Source: Luteimonas rhizosphaericola | Lineage (GTDB): Bacteria > Pseudomonadota > Gammaproteobacteria > Xanthomonadales > Xanthomonadaceae | Assembly (NCBI RefSeq): GCF_029888045.1 | Contig: NZ_JARXRN010000021.1 | Location: forward strand, 170,935-234,934 | Direction: 5' to 3' | Length of the DNA stretch: 64,000 nt | In this document: positions 19,046 to 27,575 of the stretch, one piece after another | Layout of the letters: each line of letters begins with the position of its first letter | How positions within the stretch are numbered: position 1 is the stretch's first letter | Position numbers and translations under genes: made by a program | Notes under the pieces: generated by a model | Databases searched by the model: none | Seen by the model: the letters and a program-made list of their open reading frames with translations, nothing else | Told to the model about the DNA's origin: nothing

Positions 19046-19716
19046 GCCGATCCGTCGTGACCCCCTCCGGCACCCGCGCCGCCGCGCGCCGGCTGGCGCC
19101 GCTGCTGTTGGTCGCGCTCGCCGGCTGCTCGATCCTGGGCGGCGGCGAGCGGGAACGCGCGACGATCTATGCGCCGGATCCGCGGGTGGAGATCGATCCG
19201 GCCGCGCCCGCGGCGGACTGGCAGCTGTCGCTCAGCCCGCCCTCGGGCGCGCGCGCGATCGACAGTTTCCGCATCGCGGTGCGTCCCGCGCCCGACGAAC
19301 TGCAGGTGTACAGCGGTGCGTCCTGGGCCAAGACCCCCACCGACATGCTCCAGGACGCGCTGCTGCGCGCGCTGGAGGATTCCGGCAAGCTGCCGTCGGT
19401 CGCGCGCCAGGGCGCGGGCATCGCCGCCGACTACAAGCTGGCGATCGACCTGCGCCGCTTCGAGGCCGACTACGCCGGCAACGCCGTACCCGCGGCCACG
19501 ATCGAGATCAATGCCAAGCTGATCCACACCGTCGACCAGGGCATCGTCGGCGCGCGCACTTTCCGGGCCGCCGTTCCGGCATCGGGCACCGACGTGGCGC
19601 TGGTGGTGGACGCCTTCTCGCGCAGCCTGGGCCAGGTCACCGGTGAGCTGGCGCACTGGCTGCTCACGACCGGCGACCAGCACGAGCGGCAGGATCACCC
19701 CGCGACCGGACGCTGA
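19042..19716 (+). CDS. ABC-type transport auxiliary lipoprotein (PqiC-like)
   Basis: 224-residue outer-membrane lipoprotein. The lipobox is LVALAGCS with the modified cysteine at about residue 31. The mature part resembles the ABC_trans_aux (PqiC/YmbA) domain, with DSFRIAVRPAPDELQVYSGASW near the start and LAIDLRRFEAD later. GTG 19042 overlaps the MCE gene stop as GTGA. A PqiC-like lipoprotein would dock the MCE tube to the outer membrane, so the operon is a Pqi/Mla hybrid in layout. Confidence 0.82.
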   Translation: MSRSVVTPSGTRAAARRLAPLLLVALAGCSILGGGERERATIYAPDPRVEIDPAAPAADWQLSLSPPSGARAIDSFRIAVRPAPDELQVYSGASWAKTPTDMLQDALLRALEDSGKLPSVARQGAGIAADYKLAIDLRRFEADYAGNAVPAATIEINAKLIHTVDQGIVGARTFRAAVPASGTDVALVVDAFSRSLGQVTGELAHWLLTTGDQHERQDHPATGR

Positions 19717-19730
19717 TCCCGCCGCAACCC

Positions 19731-19760
19731 GTAGCCCGGATAAGCGAAGCGCATCCGGGG
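19731..19760. repeat. REP-like palindrome
   Basis: GTAGCCCGGATAAGCGAAGC followed by GCATCCGGGG contains the inverted arms CCCGGAT (19735-19741) and ATCCGGG (19753-19759). This is the same architecture as enterobacterial and xanthomonad REP sequences. It lies 15 bases after the operon stop in a 165-base convergent spacer with alkB; I see nothing else in that spacer. Confidence 0.75.
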
Positions 19761-19881
19761 CCAGGATCCGTGCCTGTCCCCCGGCCAAGCCACGCGCACC
19801 CCGGGCAGTCCCGTCGCCGGCCCTCGCGCATTCGGGGTCACGGCGTCCCCAGGATCCGGGGCCCGGGCAGGCCCATCCGCC

Positions 19882-20469
19882 TCAACCCCGCACGATGATC
19901 TCGCGGAACGTCAGGTTGATCCGCGGCCCGACGGCCCGCGCCGTCCGCGGCAGCGCATGCCGCCAGTCGCGCTGGGTGTCCCCACGCATCACCAGCAGGC
20001 TGCCGTGCGGCAGCTCGAACACCGCCTGGCGTGCGGGCTCGCGCCGGTGCTTGAGCACGAAGCGCCGGGTGGCGCCCAGGCTGAGCGAGGCGATCACCGG
20101 CTGCGGGCCCAGTTCGGGTTCGTCGTCGCTGTGCCAGCCCATGCAGTCGCGCCCGTCGCGGTACAGGTTGGCGAGCACGCTGTTGAATGGGGTCCCGGCC
20201 GCGTGCGCAAGGCGCTCGCGGACCGCGGCCAGCGCCGCCGGCCAGGGCTCGGGCTCGTGGGTCGTCCCCGAATAGCGGTACCGGGCGGCGGGATCGCCGA
20301 TCCAGCAGCTCAGGCGCGGCGCATCGATGTCGCGCCCGAACATCCGCACCCGGTGCGAGCGCCAGGGCAGCGAGTGGCGCAGGTCCTCGAACAGGGTGTC
20401 CGCCGCCGCGGGCTCGAGCCACCGTTCCGTGAGCTCCACGTCGGGCCACGCGGCGTCCTCGCCGGCCAT
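19882..20469 (-). CDS. alkB: AlkB-type DNA/RNA alkylation repair dioxygenase
   Basis: 195-residue 2-oxoglutarate/Fe(II) dioxygenase expected to remove methyl lesions such as 1-methyladenine. The iron ligands are the HSD of CMGWHSDDE and the distal H in WRHALP. The 2OG-binding arginines are in RINLTFR. The nucleotide-recognition lid RLSCWIGDPAARYRYSG is also visible. The length fits the AlkB group without extra domains. It lies downstream of pilU on the same strand with a 38-base gap, so they may share a transcript by readthrough. Confidence 0.88.
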   Translation of the reverse strand: MAGEDAAWPDVELTERWLEPAAADTLFEDLRHSLPWRSHRVRMFGRDIDAPRLSCWIGDPAARYRYSGTTHEPEPWPAALAAVRERLAHAAGTPFNSVLANLYRDGRDCMGWHSDDEPELGPQPVIASLSLGATRRFVLKHRREPARQAVFELPHGSLLVMRGDTQRDWRHALPRTARAVGPRINLTFREIIVRG

Positions 20470-20507
20470 GGTCCGGGCACCCGCGAGACCGGCAGCGATC
20501 GGCGCGC

Positions 20508-21638
20508 TCAGCGGACCTCCGCGACCTCCACCCCGTCCAGCCCCTGCGACAGGGTGCGCGCGTCGCCGCCCTGGGCGAGCTTGATCTTCAGGCGCACCTC
20601 GTTCTGCGAGTCGGCGTAGCGCAGCGCGTCCTCGTAGGAGATCTCGCCGGCCTGGTACAGCTCGAACAGCGCCTGGTCGAAGGTCTTCATGCCGAGGTTG
20701 GTGGATTCCTTCATCACCTCTTTGAGCTTGTGGATCTCGCCGTCGCGGATGTAGTCCTGCACCAGCGGCGTGCCGAGCAGGATCTCCATCGCCACCCGGC
20801 GGGCCTTGCCGTCGGGCGTGGGGATCAGCTGCTGCGCGACCACGCCCTTGAGGTTGAGCGAGAGGTCCATCAGCAGCTGGTTGCGGCGGTCCTCGGGGAA
20901 GAAGTTGATGATGCGGTCCATCGCCTGGTTGGCGTTGTTCGCATGCAGCGTGCACAGCACCAGGTGGCCGGTCTCGGCGAAAGCGATGGCGTGGTCCATG
21001 CCTTCGCGGGTGCGCACCTCGCCGATCATGATCACGTCCGGCGCCTGGCGCAGGGTGTTCTTGAGCGCGTTGTCCCAGCTGTCGGTGTCGATGCCGACCT
21101 CGCGCTGGGTGATGATGCAGCCCTCGTGCTTGTGCACGAACTCGATCGGGTCCTCGATCGTGATGATGTGCCCGGTCGAGTTCTGGTTGCGGTAGCCGAT
21201 CATCGCCGCCAGCGAGGTCGACTTGCCGGTGCCGGTGGCGCCGACGAAGATGATGATGCCGCGCTTGGTCATCGCCAGCGTCTTGATGATCGGCGGCAGG
21301 TTCAGCTCTTCGACCGTCGGGATCTTGGTCTCGATCCGGCGCAGCACCATGCCCACCTGGTTGCGCTGGTAGAAGCAGCTCACGCGGAAGCGGCCCACGC
21401 CCGACACGCCGATGGCGAAGTTGCACTCGTGGGTCTTCTCGAACTCCTCGCGCTGCGGCGGCGACATCACGTTGAGCACCAAGTCGCGCGACTGCTGCGG
21501 CGTGAGCGGGTTCTGGGTGATCGGCGAGATCTTGCCGTGCACCTTCATCGACGGCGGCATGCCCGCGGTGATGAACAGGTCCGACGCCTTCTGGTGCGCC
21601 ATCAGCTTGAGGAACGAGGTGAAATCGATGCTGCTCAT
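20508..21638 (-). CDS. pilU: Type IV pilus retraction ATPase PilU
   Basis: 376-residue PilT-like ATPase that assists pilus retraction. It begins SSIDFTSFLKLMAHQKASDLF. Walker A is GATGTGKST, the Asp box ITIEDPIEFVH, Walker B IMIGEVRT and the His box GHLVLCTLHANN. The C-terminus is longer than in PilT and has the PilU-type DARTLSQGLDGVEV end. The ribosome binding site lies within a perfect small hairpin (21643-21657), which may limit translation. pilT lies upstream on the same strand, 142 bases away. Confidence 0.93.
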   Translation of the reverse strand: MSSIDFTSFLKLMAHQKASDLFITAGMPPSMKVHGKISPITQNPLTPQQSRDLVLNVMSPPQREEFEKTHECNFAIGVSGVGRFRVSCFYQRNQVGMVLRRIETKIPTVEELNLPPIIKTLAMTKRGIIIFVGATGTGKSTSLAAMIGYRNQNSTGHIITIEDPIEFVHKHEGCIITQREVGIDTDSWDNALKNTLRQAPDVIMIGEVRTREGMDHAIAFAETGHLVLCTLHANNANQAMDRIINFFPEDRRNQLLMDLSLNLKGVVAQQLIPTPDGKARRVAMEILLGTPLVQDYIRDGEIHKLKEVMKESTNLGMKTFDQALFELYQAGEISYEDALRYADSQNEVRLKIKLAQGGDARTLSQGLDGVEVAEVR

Positions 21639-21642
21639 TTGA

Positions 21643-21657
21643 GGCTCCTTCGGAGCC
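21643..21657 (-). promoter_or_regulatory. Hairpin that hides the pilU ribosome binding site
   Basis: On the coding strand the sequence GGCTCC-GAA-GGAGCC is followed by TCAA and the pilU ATG. GGAG is the natural Shine-Dalgarno sequence at ideal spacing, and it is fully paired in the six-base-pair stem. Pairing would block ribosome entry until opened. The spacer to pilT also carries GTGATTCGC (21658-21666) and its complement GCGAATCAC (21739-21747), plus a tandem AATCACG repeat at 21742-21755. Confidence 0.55.
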
Positions 21658-21780
21658 GTGATTCGCGACGGGCCGTCGGCAGTGCGGAGGGGCGGATCGC
21701 CCTCGCACCTGACCTGCTCACGTCGAACCCCGGCTTTTGCGAATCACGAATCACGAACCGCCGTCCACGCGCCTGTACGA

Positions 21781-22818
21781 TCATTCGAACAGGCGCTTCT
21801 CCTTCGCGTATTCCTTGGCCTGCTGGCGCGTGATCATGCCGCGCTTGACCAGGTCCTGCAGGTGCTGGTCAAGCGTCATCATGCCGTGCTGCTGGCCGGT
21901 CTGGATCGCCGAGTACATCTGCGCCACCTTGTCCTCGCGGATCAGGTTGCGGATCGCCGGGATGCCGACCATGATTTCCCAAGCCGCCGTACGCCCACCG
22001 CCCACCTTCTTCAGCAGCGCCTGCGAGATCACCGCGCGCAGCGATTCGGACAGCATCGAACGCACCATCGGCTTCTCGCCGGCGGGGAACACGTCGATGA
22101 TGCGGTCGATGGTCTTGGCCGCCGAGCTGGTGTGCAGCGTGCCGAACACGAGGTGGCCGGTTTCCGCGGCGGTCAGCGCCAGGCGGATGGTCTCCAGGTC
22201 GCGCAACTCGCCCACCAGGATGATGTCCGGATCCTCGCGCAGCGCCGAGCGCAGCGCCTCGCTGAAGCCGTGGGTGTCGCGGTGCACCTCGCGCTGGTTG
22301 ATCAGGCACTTCTGCGAGGTGTGCACGAACTCGATCGGATCCTCGACCGAGAGGATGTGCGCGTACTCGCTCTTGTTGATGTGGTCGAGCATCGCCGCGA
22401 GCGTGGTCGACTTGCCCGATCCGGTCGGCCCGGTCACCAGGATCAGGCCCTGCGGCTGCTGGATGAGCTCGCGGAAGATCGGCGGGCAGCCCAGGTCCTC
22501 CAGCGTCAGCACCTCGGAGGGAATCGTGCGGAACACGGCGCCGGCGCCGCGGTTCTGGTTGAACGCGTTGACGCGGAAGCGCGCGAGGCCGGGGATCTCG
22601 AACGAGAAGTCGGTCTCGAGGAATTCCTCGAAGTCGCGCCGCTGCTTGTCCGACATGATGTCGTAGACCAGCGCGTGCACCTGCTTGTGCTCCAGCGCCG
22701 GGATGTTGATCCGCCGCACGTCGCCATCGACCCGGATCATCGGCGGCAGGCCGGCCGAGAGATGGAGGTCGGAGGCCTTGTTCTTGACCGAGAACGCCAA
22801 CAGTTCGGCGATATCCAT
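21781..22818 (-). CDS. pilT: Type IV pilus retraction ATPase PilT
   Basis: 345-residue hexameric ATPase that retracts type IV pili for twitching and DNA uptake. It begins DIAELLAFSVKNKASDLHLS. Walker A is GPTGSGKST, the Asp box SVEDPIEFVH, Walker B ILVGELRD and the His box GHLVFGTLHTSS. The AIRNLIRE motif, needed for retraction in PilT, is present as IPAIRNLIRED. GGGGAG precedes the ATG. The yggS gene that often sits next to pilT and proC is not here. Confidence 0.95.
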   Translation of the reverse strand: MDIAELLAFSVKNKASDLHLSAGLPPMIRVDGDVRRINIPALEHKQVHALVYDIMSDKQRRDFEEFLETDFSFEIPGLARFRVNAFNQNRGAGAVFRTIPSEVLTLEDLGCPPIFRELIQQPQGLILVTGPTGSGKSTTLAAMLDHINKSEYAHILSVEDPIEFVHTSQKCLINQREVHRDTHGFSEALRSALREDPDIILVGELRDLETIRLALTAAETGHLVFGTLHTSSAAKTIDRIIDVFPAGEKPMVRSMLSESLRAVISQALLKKVGGGRTAAWEIMVGIPAIRNLIREDKVAQMYSAIQTGQQHGMMTLDQHLQDLVKRGMITRQQAKEYAKEKRLFE

Positions 22819-23200
22819 GCATGCTCCCCTGGCACTGCAATCTGACGTGATGCGGCCGCGCGCCCCGGACCGCTGGCGGCAAGCCTATCCCCGACCGGCA
22901 GTATAGCCCTGTACGCGGATCACAATTCCAGCGGTTCCGCCTGCCTGTTCAAGCGGATATCCGGACTTGCGCGACCACCGTGTGCAGGCATTCGCGCAAG
23001 GGATTGAAACGTGGAACGGCACGCGGTCGGGCCATGCCCCGCCTCTTCCCGTCGCGGCGCCCCGCCCCCGTCCGACCCGTCGATGCACTGGGTGGTGGAC
23101 GGGTGTCCGCCCGGCGGCGCGGGGCGCTGGCCCGCCTGGTTGGCGGGCGCACCCGCCGACGCGTTAGGGTGGCGGCCCGCCTTCGTCCGGACCCGACGCC
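22819..23200. other. 382-base divergent spacer between pilT and proC
   Basis: No gene is supported here. On the minus strand TATACT (22900-22905) is a good -10 candidate for pilT, with a weak GAATTG at -35 spacing (22923-22928), giving a leader of about 75 bases. GGGATTGAAAC at 23000-23010 looks like a CRISPR repeat end but occurs once. In related genomes a yggS gene often lies between these genes, and I see no remnant of it in any frame. Confidence 0.45.
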
Positions 23201-24046
23201 ATGCCCGCAGATCCACCCCGATCGCCCGACGCTGCCCCGATCGCCTTCATCGGCGGCGGCAACATGGCCCGCAGCCTGGTCGGCGGGCTGGTCACGGGCG
23301 GCCGCGCGCCGGACACGATCCGCGTCGCTGAGCCCGTCGCCGCCGTCCGCGAATCGCTGGCCGCGGACCTGGGCGTGCGGGTGTTCGCGACCGCGGCCGA
23401 GGCGGTCGACGGTGCCGGCACCTGGGTGTTCGCAGTCAAGCCGCAGGTCATGCGCGAGGTCTGCGCCGGGCTGGCGGACGCCGCGCAGGCGACCCGGCCG
23501 CTGGTGGTCTCGATCGCCGCCGGGATCACCATCGCCCAGCTCGAACGCTGGCTCGGCGGCGCCGCGGGGGTGGTGCGCGCGATGCCCAACACCCCGGCCC
23601 TGCTCGGCGCCGGCGTGACCGGGCTGCACGCGAACGCCCGGGTCGATGCCGACGGGCGTGCTGCCGCGCAGGCCCTGCTCGCGAGCGCCGGGAAGACGGT
23701 CTGGATCGACGACGAGGCGCTGATGGACGCGGTCACCGGCACCTCCGGCAGCGGCCCGGCCTACGTGTTCCTGCTGGCCGAAGCGATGGAAGACGCGGCG
23801 GTGGCGGAAGGCCTGCCCCCGGAGGCGGCGCGCACGCTTGCGCTGCAGACCATCCTGGGCGCGGCGCGCATGCTCACCGAATCGGGCGAGGCGCCCGCCG
23901 AACTGCGCCGGCGCGTCACCTCGCCCAACGGCACCACCCAGGCCGCGATCGAGACCTTCGAGGCCGGCGGCTTCCGCACCCTGGTGGCGCAGGCGATCGC
24001 CGCCGCGACCCGGCGCGGCGGCGAGCTGTCGCGGGCCCATGACTGA
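23201..24046 (+). CDS. proC: Pyrroline-5-carboxylate reductase
   Basis: 281-residue enzyme for the last step of proline synthesis. The NAD(P) fold begins IAFIGGGNMARSLVGGL. VRAMPNTPALLGAGVTGL and the C-terminal signature (TGTSGSGPAYVFLLAEAMED, continuing to the RRRVTSPNGTTQAAIE region) are intact. The stop overlaps the start of the next gene by eight bases. The roughly 10-residue Pro/Asp-rich N-terminus before the fold is slightly longer than usual. Confidence 0.94.
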   Translation: MPADPPRSPDAAPIAFIGGGNMARSLVGGLVTGGRAPDTIRVAEPVAAVRESLAADLGVRVFATAAEAVDGAGTWVFAVKPQVMREVCAGLADAAQATRPLVVSIAAGITIAQLERWLGGAAGVVRAMPNTPALLGAGVTGLHANARVDADGRAAAQALLASAGKTVWIDDEALMDAVTGTSGSGPAYVFLLAEAMEDAAVAEGLPPEAARTLALQTILGAARMLTESGEAPAELRRRVTSPNGTTQAAIETFEAGGFRTLVAQAIAAATRRGGELSRAHD

Positions 24047-24551
24047 GCGCCGGCATCGCGGCGGACGGATCGCCTGGACCTGCCTGGCCGCGCTGGCGGT
24101 CGCCGCCTGCGGGGGCGAACCCGCGTCGCGCGCCGACCTGTCCGCGCAGGCCGAGGCCGCCCGCCTGCCGGCGGAACTGCAGCACGGCGACCTGCGCATT
24201 CACGCCAGCCTCGCGCCCACGGCGGGCCTGAACGACGCGATCGCCGCGCGCTACGGGGTCACGCCGGGGCGGAACGTGCACCTGCTGCTGGTCGGCGTGC
24301 GCCGCGGCGCGGCGGCCGACGAGACCTCGGTGCCCGCGCGCGTCCGGGCCCGCGCCCGCGACCTGCGCGGCGTGTGGCAGGACATTGCGCTGCATGAGGT
24401 GCGCAGCGACGGCTTCATCGACTATGTCGGCAGCCTGCGCATGGCGCCGCCCGATACGCTCGCATTCGAGATCACCGTGCACGCGGACGGCGCGCCGGGA
24501 CCGGCGATCCTGCGCTTCAGCCGCGACGTGTTTCCGCCCAGCGGCGGATGA
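24039..24551 (+). CDS. DUF4426 lipoprotein
   Basis: 170-residue protein with lipobox LAVAACGG (cysteine near residue 21), so probably a lipoprotein. The rest fits DUF4426: HGDLRIHASLAPTAGLNDAIAARYG, given here in short form as GDLRIHASLAPT and AIAARYGV, then RGVWQDIALHEVR and YVGSLRMAPPDTLAFEITV. In pseudomonads DUF4426 genes also lie close to proC and yggT, which supports the call. No function is established. Its start lies inside proC, and its last 35 bases overlap the convergent gene at 24517. Confidence 0.78.
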   Translation: MTERRHRGGRIAWTCLAALAVAACGGEPASRADLSAQAEAARLPAELQHGDLRIHASLAPTAGLNDAIAARYGVTPGRNVHLLLVGVRRGAAADETSVPARVRARARDLRGVWQDIALHEVRSDGFIDYVGSLRMAPPDTLAFEITVHADGAPGPAILRFSRDVFPPSGG

Positions 24552-25320
24552 TCGCGGCGATCGCCTGCACGCCGTCGGTCACCGCCGCGGGGCCGGGCTG
24601 CAGGATCAGCGGCGAACGGATCTCGTGCAGTTCGCGCTCGCGCACCGCCGGGATCGCGTCCCAGCCGGGACGCGCAGCGACCGCGTCGGGACGGAACTTC
24701 TTCCCGCACCACGAGCCGAGGATGATGTCGGGCGCGCGCGCGATCACCGGGCCGCCGTCGGCCAGGATGCGCGCCTTCGCCAGCGGTTCGGCGGACAGTT
24801 CCGGAAAGATGTCGTCGCCGCCGGCGATGCGCACCAGTTCGGCCACCCAGGCGATGCCGGTGATCAGCGGCTCGTCCCATTCCTCGAAGTACACGCGCGG
24901 GCGCGCGGGCAGCGCCGCGGACTCGCGCTCGATCGCCTCCAGCCCGCGCGCGAGTTCGCCCGCCCAGGCGTCGGCGCGCGCGGCCGCGCCGACCAGCGCG
25001 CCGAGCCGGCGTATGTAGTCGAGGATGCCGTCGACGCTGCGGTGGTTGGCGATCCACACTTCCACGCCGTGCCGCACCAGGGTGGCGGCGATATCCGCCT
25101 GGATGTCGGAGAACCCCACCACGAAGTCCGGGCGCAGGTCGAGGATGCGGTCGATCTTCGCGCTGGTGAACGCGCTGACCTTCGGTTTCTCGCGCCGGGC
25201 ACGCGCCGGACGCACGGTGAAGCCGCTGATGCCGACGATGCGGTCCTGCTCGCCCAGCCCGTACAGGACTTCGGTCGGCTCCTCGGTGAGGCAGACGATG
25301 CGGCGCGGACCGCGGGTCAC
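24517..25320 (-). CDS. Cobalamin-binding-like (BtuF-type) protein without signal peptide
   Basis: 267-residue protein with the helical-backbone fold of class III periplasmic binding proteins (BtuF/FecB): RIVCLTEEPTEVLYGLGEQ, DRILDLRPDFVVGFSDIQ, and RPRVYFEEWDEPLITGIAWV. GTG 25320 overlaps the upstream stop as GTGA, and no signal peptide can be found upstream or at this start. BtuF relatives are normally periplasmic partners of an ABC importer; no permease or ATPase lies nearby. It may be a cytoplasmic corrinoid- or metal-binding protein. The ligand is unknown. Confidence 0.75.
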   Translation of the reverse strand: MTRGPRRIVCLTEEPTEVLYGLGEQDRIVGISGFTVRPARARREKPKVSAFTSAKIDRILDLRPDFVVGFSDIQADIAATLVRHGVEVWIANHRSVDGILDYIRRLGALVGAAARADAWAGELARGLEAIERESAALPARPRVYFEEWDEPLITGIAWVAELVRIAGGDDIFPELSAEPLAKARILADGGPVIARAPDIILGSWCGKKFRPDAVAARPGWDAIPAVRERELHEIRSPLILQPGPAAVTDGVQAIAAIIRRWAETRRG

Positions 25321-25784
25321 GGCGCGAGTCGCTTGAGGAAGTACACCACGCGCTCGGTTTCCACGAACCCGCAGCCCAGGTGCGCGGCGTGCGCCGGGAT
25401 GTTCCTGAGCAGGGCGTCGGATGCAAGTTCGCTGCAGCCCCGCCCGCGCGCCCAGGCTTCGACGCCGGCGACGAGCATCCGCCCCACGCCGCGGCCGCGC
25501 CATGCCGGCGCGACATACCAGGCCTCCAGAAACCCGACCGGCGAGGTGGAGGCGCCGTTGACGTAGTCCCGCCGCAGGCGCGCCTCGACCAGGCCGATGG
25601 GCGTCGCATCCGGATCGATCGCCAGCAGCACGCAGGTGTCGTCGGCGGGCTCCAGGGCTTCGGCCAGATCGTCCGCGCCATCGACGCCCGCCTCGTCCGG
25701 CCACAGCGCCGCGCGCAGCGCTCCCCAAGGCGCCGCATCGCGCCCGGGATCGACGGCGCGGATGCGTACGCCCGGCGTGCTCAC
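25317..25784 (-). CDS. AAC(6')-type aminoglycoside N-acetyltransferase-like GNAT
   Basis: 155-residue GNAT enzyme. Several blocks match the chromosomal AAC(6')-I group: ALWPDE near the N-terminus, [47 protein letters not shown] and [13 protein letters not shown]. These enzymes acetylate the 6-prime amine of aminoglycosides, and intrinsic copies are known in Stenotrophomonas. Start GTG 25784 overlaps the pdxH stop; a longer start would lie inside pdxH. The native substrate may be something other than a drug. Confidence 0.78.
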   Translation of the reverse strand: MSTPGVRIRAVDPGRDAAPWGALRAALWPDEAGVDGADDLAEALEPADDTCVLLAIDPDATPIGLVEARLRRDYVNGASTSPVGFLEAWYVAPAWRGRGVGRMLVAGVEAWARGRGCSELASDALLRNIPAHAAHLGCGFVETERVVYFLKRLAP

Positions 25785-26383
25785 GGATACAGCATCCGCT
25801 TGCGGCACTGGCCGGTGACATCGAATTCGTACAGCCAGCGCTCGTGCAGGCGGAACTGCGCGCCGTACCAGAACTCGATCCGGTCCGCGCGCACGCGCAG
25901 GCCGGTCCAGCGCGGCGGCCGCGGCACCTCGCGCCCCTCGAACTCGCGCTCGAGTTCGGCGACGCGCTGGTCGAAGGCCTCGCGCGATTCCAGCGTCTCC
26001 GACTGCCTGGACGCCCAGGCGCCAAGCTGGCTGCCGCGCGGGCGCGAGGCGAAATACGCGTCGGCCTCGTCGTCGGGCACGGTGGCCACTTCGCCCTCGA
26101 TCCGCACCTGCACCCCGCTGCGCACGCGCGGCCAGTGGAACAGCAGCGCGGCGTGCGGATTGGCCTGCAGCTCGAGCCCCTTGCGCCCGTCCAGGTGGGT
26201 GTAGAAGACGAAGCCGCGCGCGTCGTGGTGCTTGAGCAGCACGGTGCGCGCCGATGGCCGCCCCTCGCGCGAGGCGGTGGCCACGGTCATCGCCGTGCGG
26301 TCGGGTTCGCCGGCGGCCAGCGCCTCGGCGAACAAGGTGTCGAACGTGGCCAGGGCTTCGGCCTGGAGGTCTGCGCAGTCCAT
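25781..26383 (-). CDS. pdxH: Pyridoxine 5-phosphate oxidase
   Basis: 200-residue FMN enzyme that makes pyridoxal 5-phosphate. FMN and substrate contacts are visible in [21 protein letters not shown], quoted as [19 protein letters not shown], then [20 protein letters not shown] and [16 protein letters not shown]. The C-terminal signature WRGLRV-like region is present as [16 protein letters not shown] with the closing RRM-like RKRMLYP. It leads a coupled three-gene unit and is divergent from the kinase gene by only 17 bases. Confidence 0.94.
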   Translation of the reverse strand: MDCADLQAEALATFDTLFAEALAAGEPDRTAMTVATASREGRPSARTVLLKHHDARGFVFYTHLDGRKGLELQANPHAALLFHWPRVRSGVQVRIEGEVATVPDDEADAYFASRPRGSQLGAWASRQSETLESREAFDQRVAELEREFEGREVPRPPRWTGLRVRADRIEFWYGAQFRLHERWLYEFDVTGQCRKRMLYP

Positions 26384-26400
26384 TGGGCTATTGTGGCGCG

Positions 26401-27288
26401 ATGGCTCCTGCCGCGCATCCCGCCCCGGCCGCCGGCTTCCCCGCGCCGTTCGTGTCCGCAGTACTGGACGACGCGCTCGCCGCGCGCGCCCGCGTCTACG
26501 GCATCTCCGGCCTGCAGGGCACCGGCAAGTCGACGCTGGCGGCGCAACTGGTGGACGCGGCCGCGACGCGTGGCCTGCGCGCGGCGGCCCTGTCGCTGGA
26601 CGACTTCTATCTGGATCGGCCCGAACGCGAGCGGCTGGCGCGCGCGGTGCACCCGCTGCTGGGCACGCGCGGTCCGCCGGGCACGCACGATCTGACGCTC
26701 GCGCTCGATACGCTCGACGCCCTGCGCGCGGGCAGCGCCACCCGCCTTCCGGCCTTCGACAAGCGCACGGACCGGCGCCTGCCGCGCGAAGCGTGGGCGC
26801 CCGCCGAGCGCATGGATTTGGTGGTGTTCGAAGGCTGGTGCCTGGGTGCCACGCCCCAGGACGAGCGCTCGCTCGGGGCGCCACTCAATGCCCTGGAACG
26901 CAACGAGGACCGCGACGGACGCTGGCGCCGCTACTGCAACACCGCCCTGGCGCAGGCGTATCCGACGCTGTGGCAGCGCATCGATCGCCTGCTGTTCCTG
27001 CAGCCGCCCGGCTTCGAGGTGGTGCCCGGCTGGCGCTGGGAACAGGAATGCGCGCCGGCGGGCGTGCCCCCGACGGCGCCGGGCATGACGCGGCCGACAC
27101 TCGAACGCTTCGTGCAGCATTTCGAGCGCGTCAGCCGGGAGCTGCTGCGGACCCTGCCTGAGCGCGCTGATGCGATCGTCGCGCTCGATGGTGCGCGGGT
27201 GCCGACGGGCGCGCTGATCACGCGCCAGGGCCGGCACCCGCGCAGCCGCGCGCGACCCGAATCCGACGTCACTCGACGACGAACGTGA
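26401..27288 (+). CDS. P-loop kinase, D-glycerate 3-kinase-like
   Basis: 295-residue P-loop kinase. Walker A is GLQGTGKST at about residues 38-46, with the substrate motif [18 protein letters not shown] and the [12 protein letters not shown] strand. The layout matches the plant/yeast GLYK and YGR205W family (uridine kinase-like fold), which gives D-glycerate 3-kinase as the best guess. [19 protein letters not shown] is another family block. The last 20 bases overlap the convergent dodecin gene. Confidence 0.75.
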   Translation: MAPAAHPAPAAGFPAPFVSAVLDDALAARARVYGISGLQGTGKSTLAAQLVDAAATRGLRAAALSLDDFYLDRPERERLARAVHPLLGTRGPPGTHDLTLALDTLDALRAGSATRLPAFDKRTDRRLPREAWAPAERMDLVVFEGWCLGATPQDERSLGAPLNALERNEDRDGRWRRYCNTALAQAYPTLWQRIDRLLFLQPPGFEVVPGWRWEQECAPAGVPPTAPGMTRPTLERFVQHFERVSRELLRTLPERADAIVALDGARVPTGALITRQGRHPRSRARPESDVTRRRT

Positions 27289-27472
27289 TCCGCATGTTGA
27301 CGCGCCATTCGGTGATGTTGCCGTCCGGGTCGGTGACCACCTTGGTTTCGTTGAGCCATGCGCCCTGGATGTTCTTGACCGTCTCCGACGCCTTCTTCAG
27401 GCCGGTGCGCACGGCCTCCTCGACGCTGGTTTTCGAGGAGGAGTTGAGTTCGATGATCTTGGCCACGGCCAT
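27269..27472 (-). CDS. Dodecin flavin-binding protein
   Basis: 67-residue protein that forms a hollow dodecamer storing flavins. The single domain is complete: VAKIIELNSSSKTSVEEAV, the tryptophan of GAWLNETKV that stacks on flavin, and [12 protein letters not shown]. The length is typical. It is divergent from aroK across 103 bases, which must contain both promoters. Confidence 0.92.
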   Translation of the reverse strand: MAVAKIIELNSSSKTSVEEAVRTGLKKASETVKNIQGAWLNETKVVTDPDGNITEWRVNMRITFVVE

Positions 27473-27575
27473 CAGCCTGCTCCGGTTGCGCGACGAAACA
27501 GTCGCGGTTGAAACAGACTGCGCGCAGCGCTGTTAACGCAGCGGCCACGCCGCGTTCGCTGCTACGATCCGCGGG

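Noticed and set aside
23000..23010. GGGATTGAAAC, like the end of a CRISPR repeat
   Set aside because: It occurs once, with no second repeat or spacer pattern and no cas genes.
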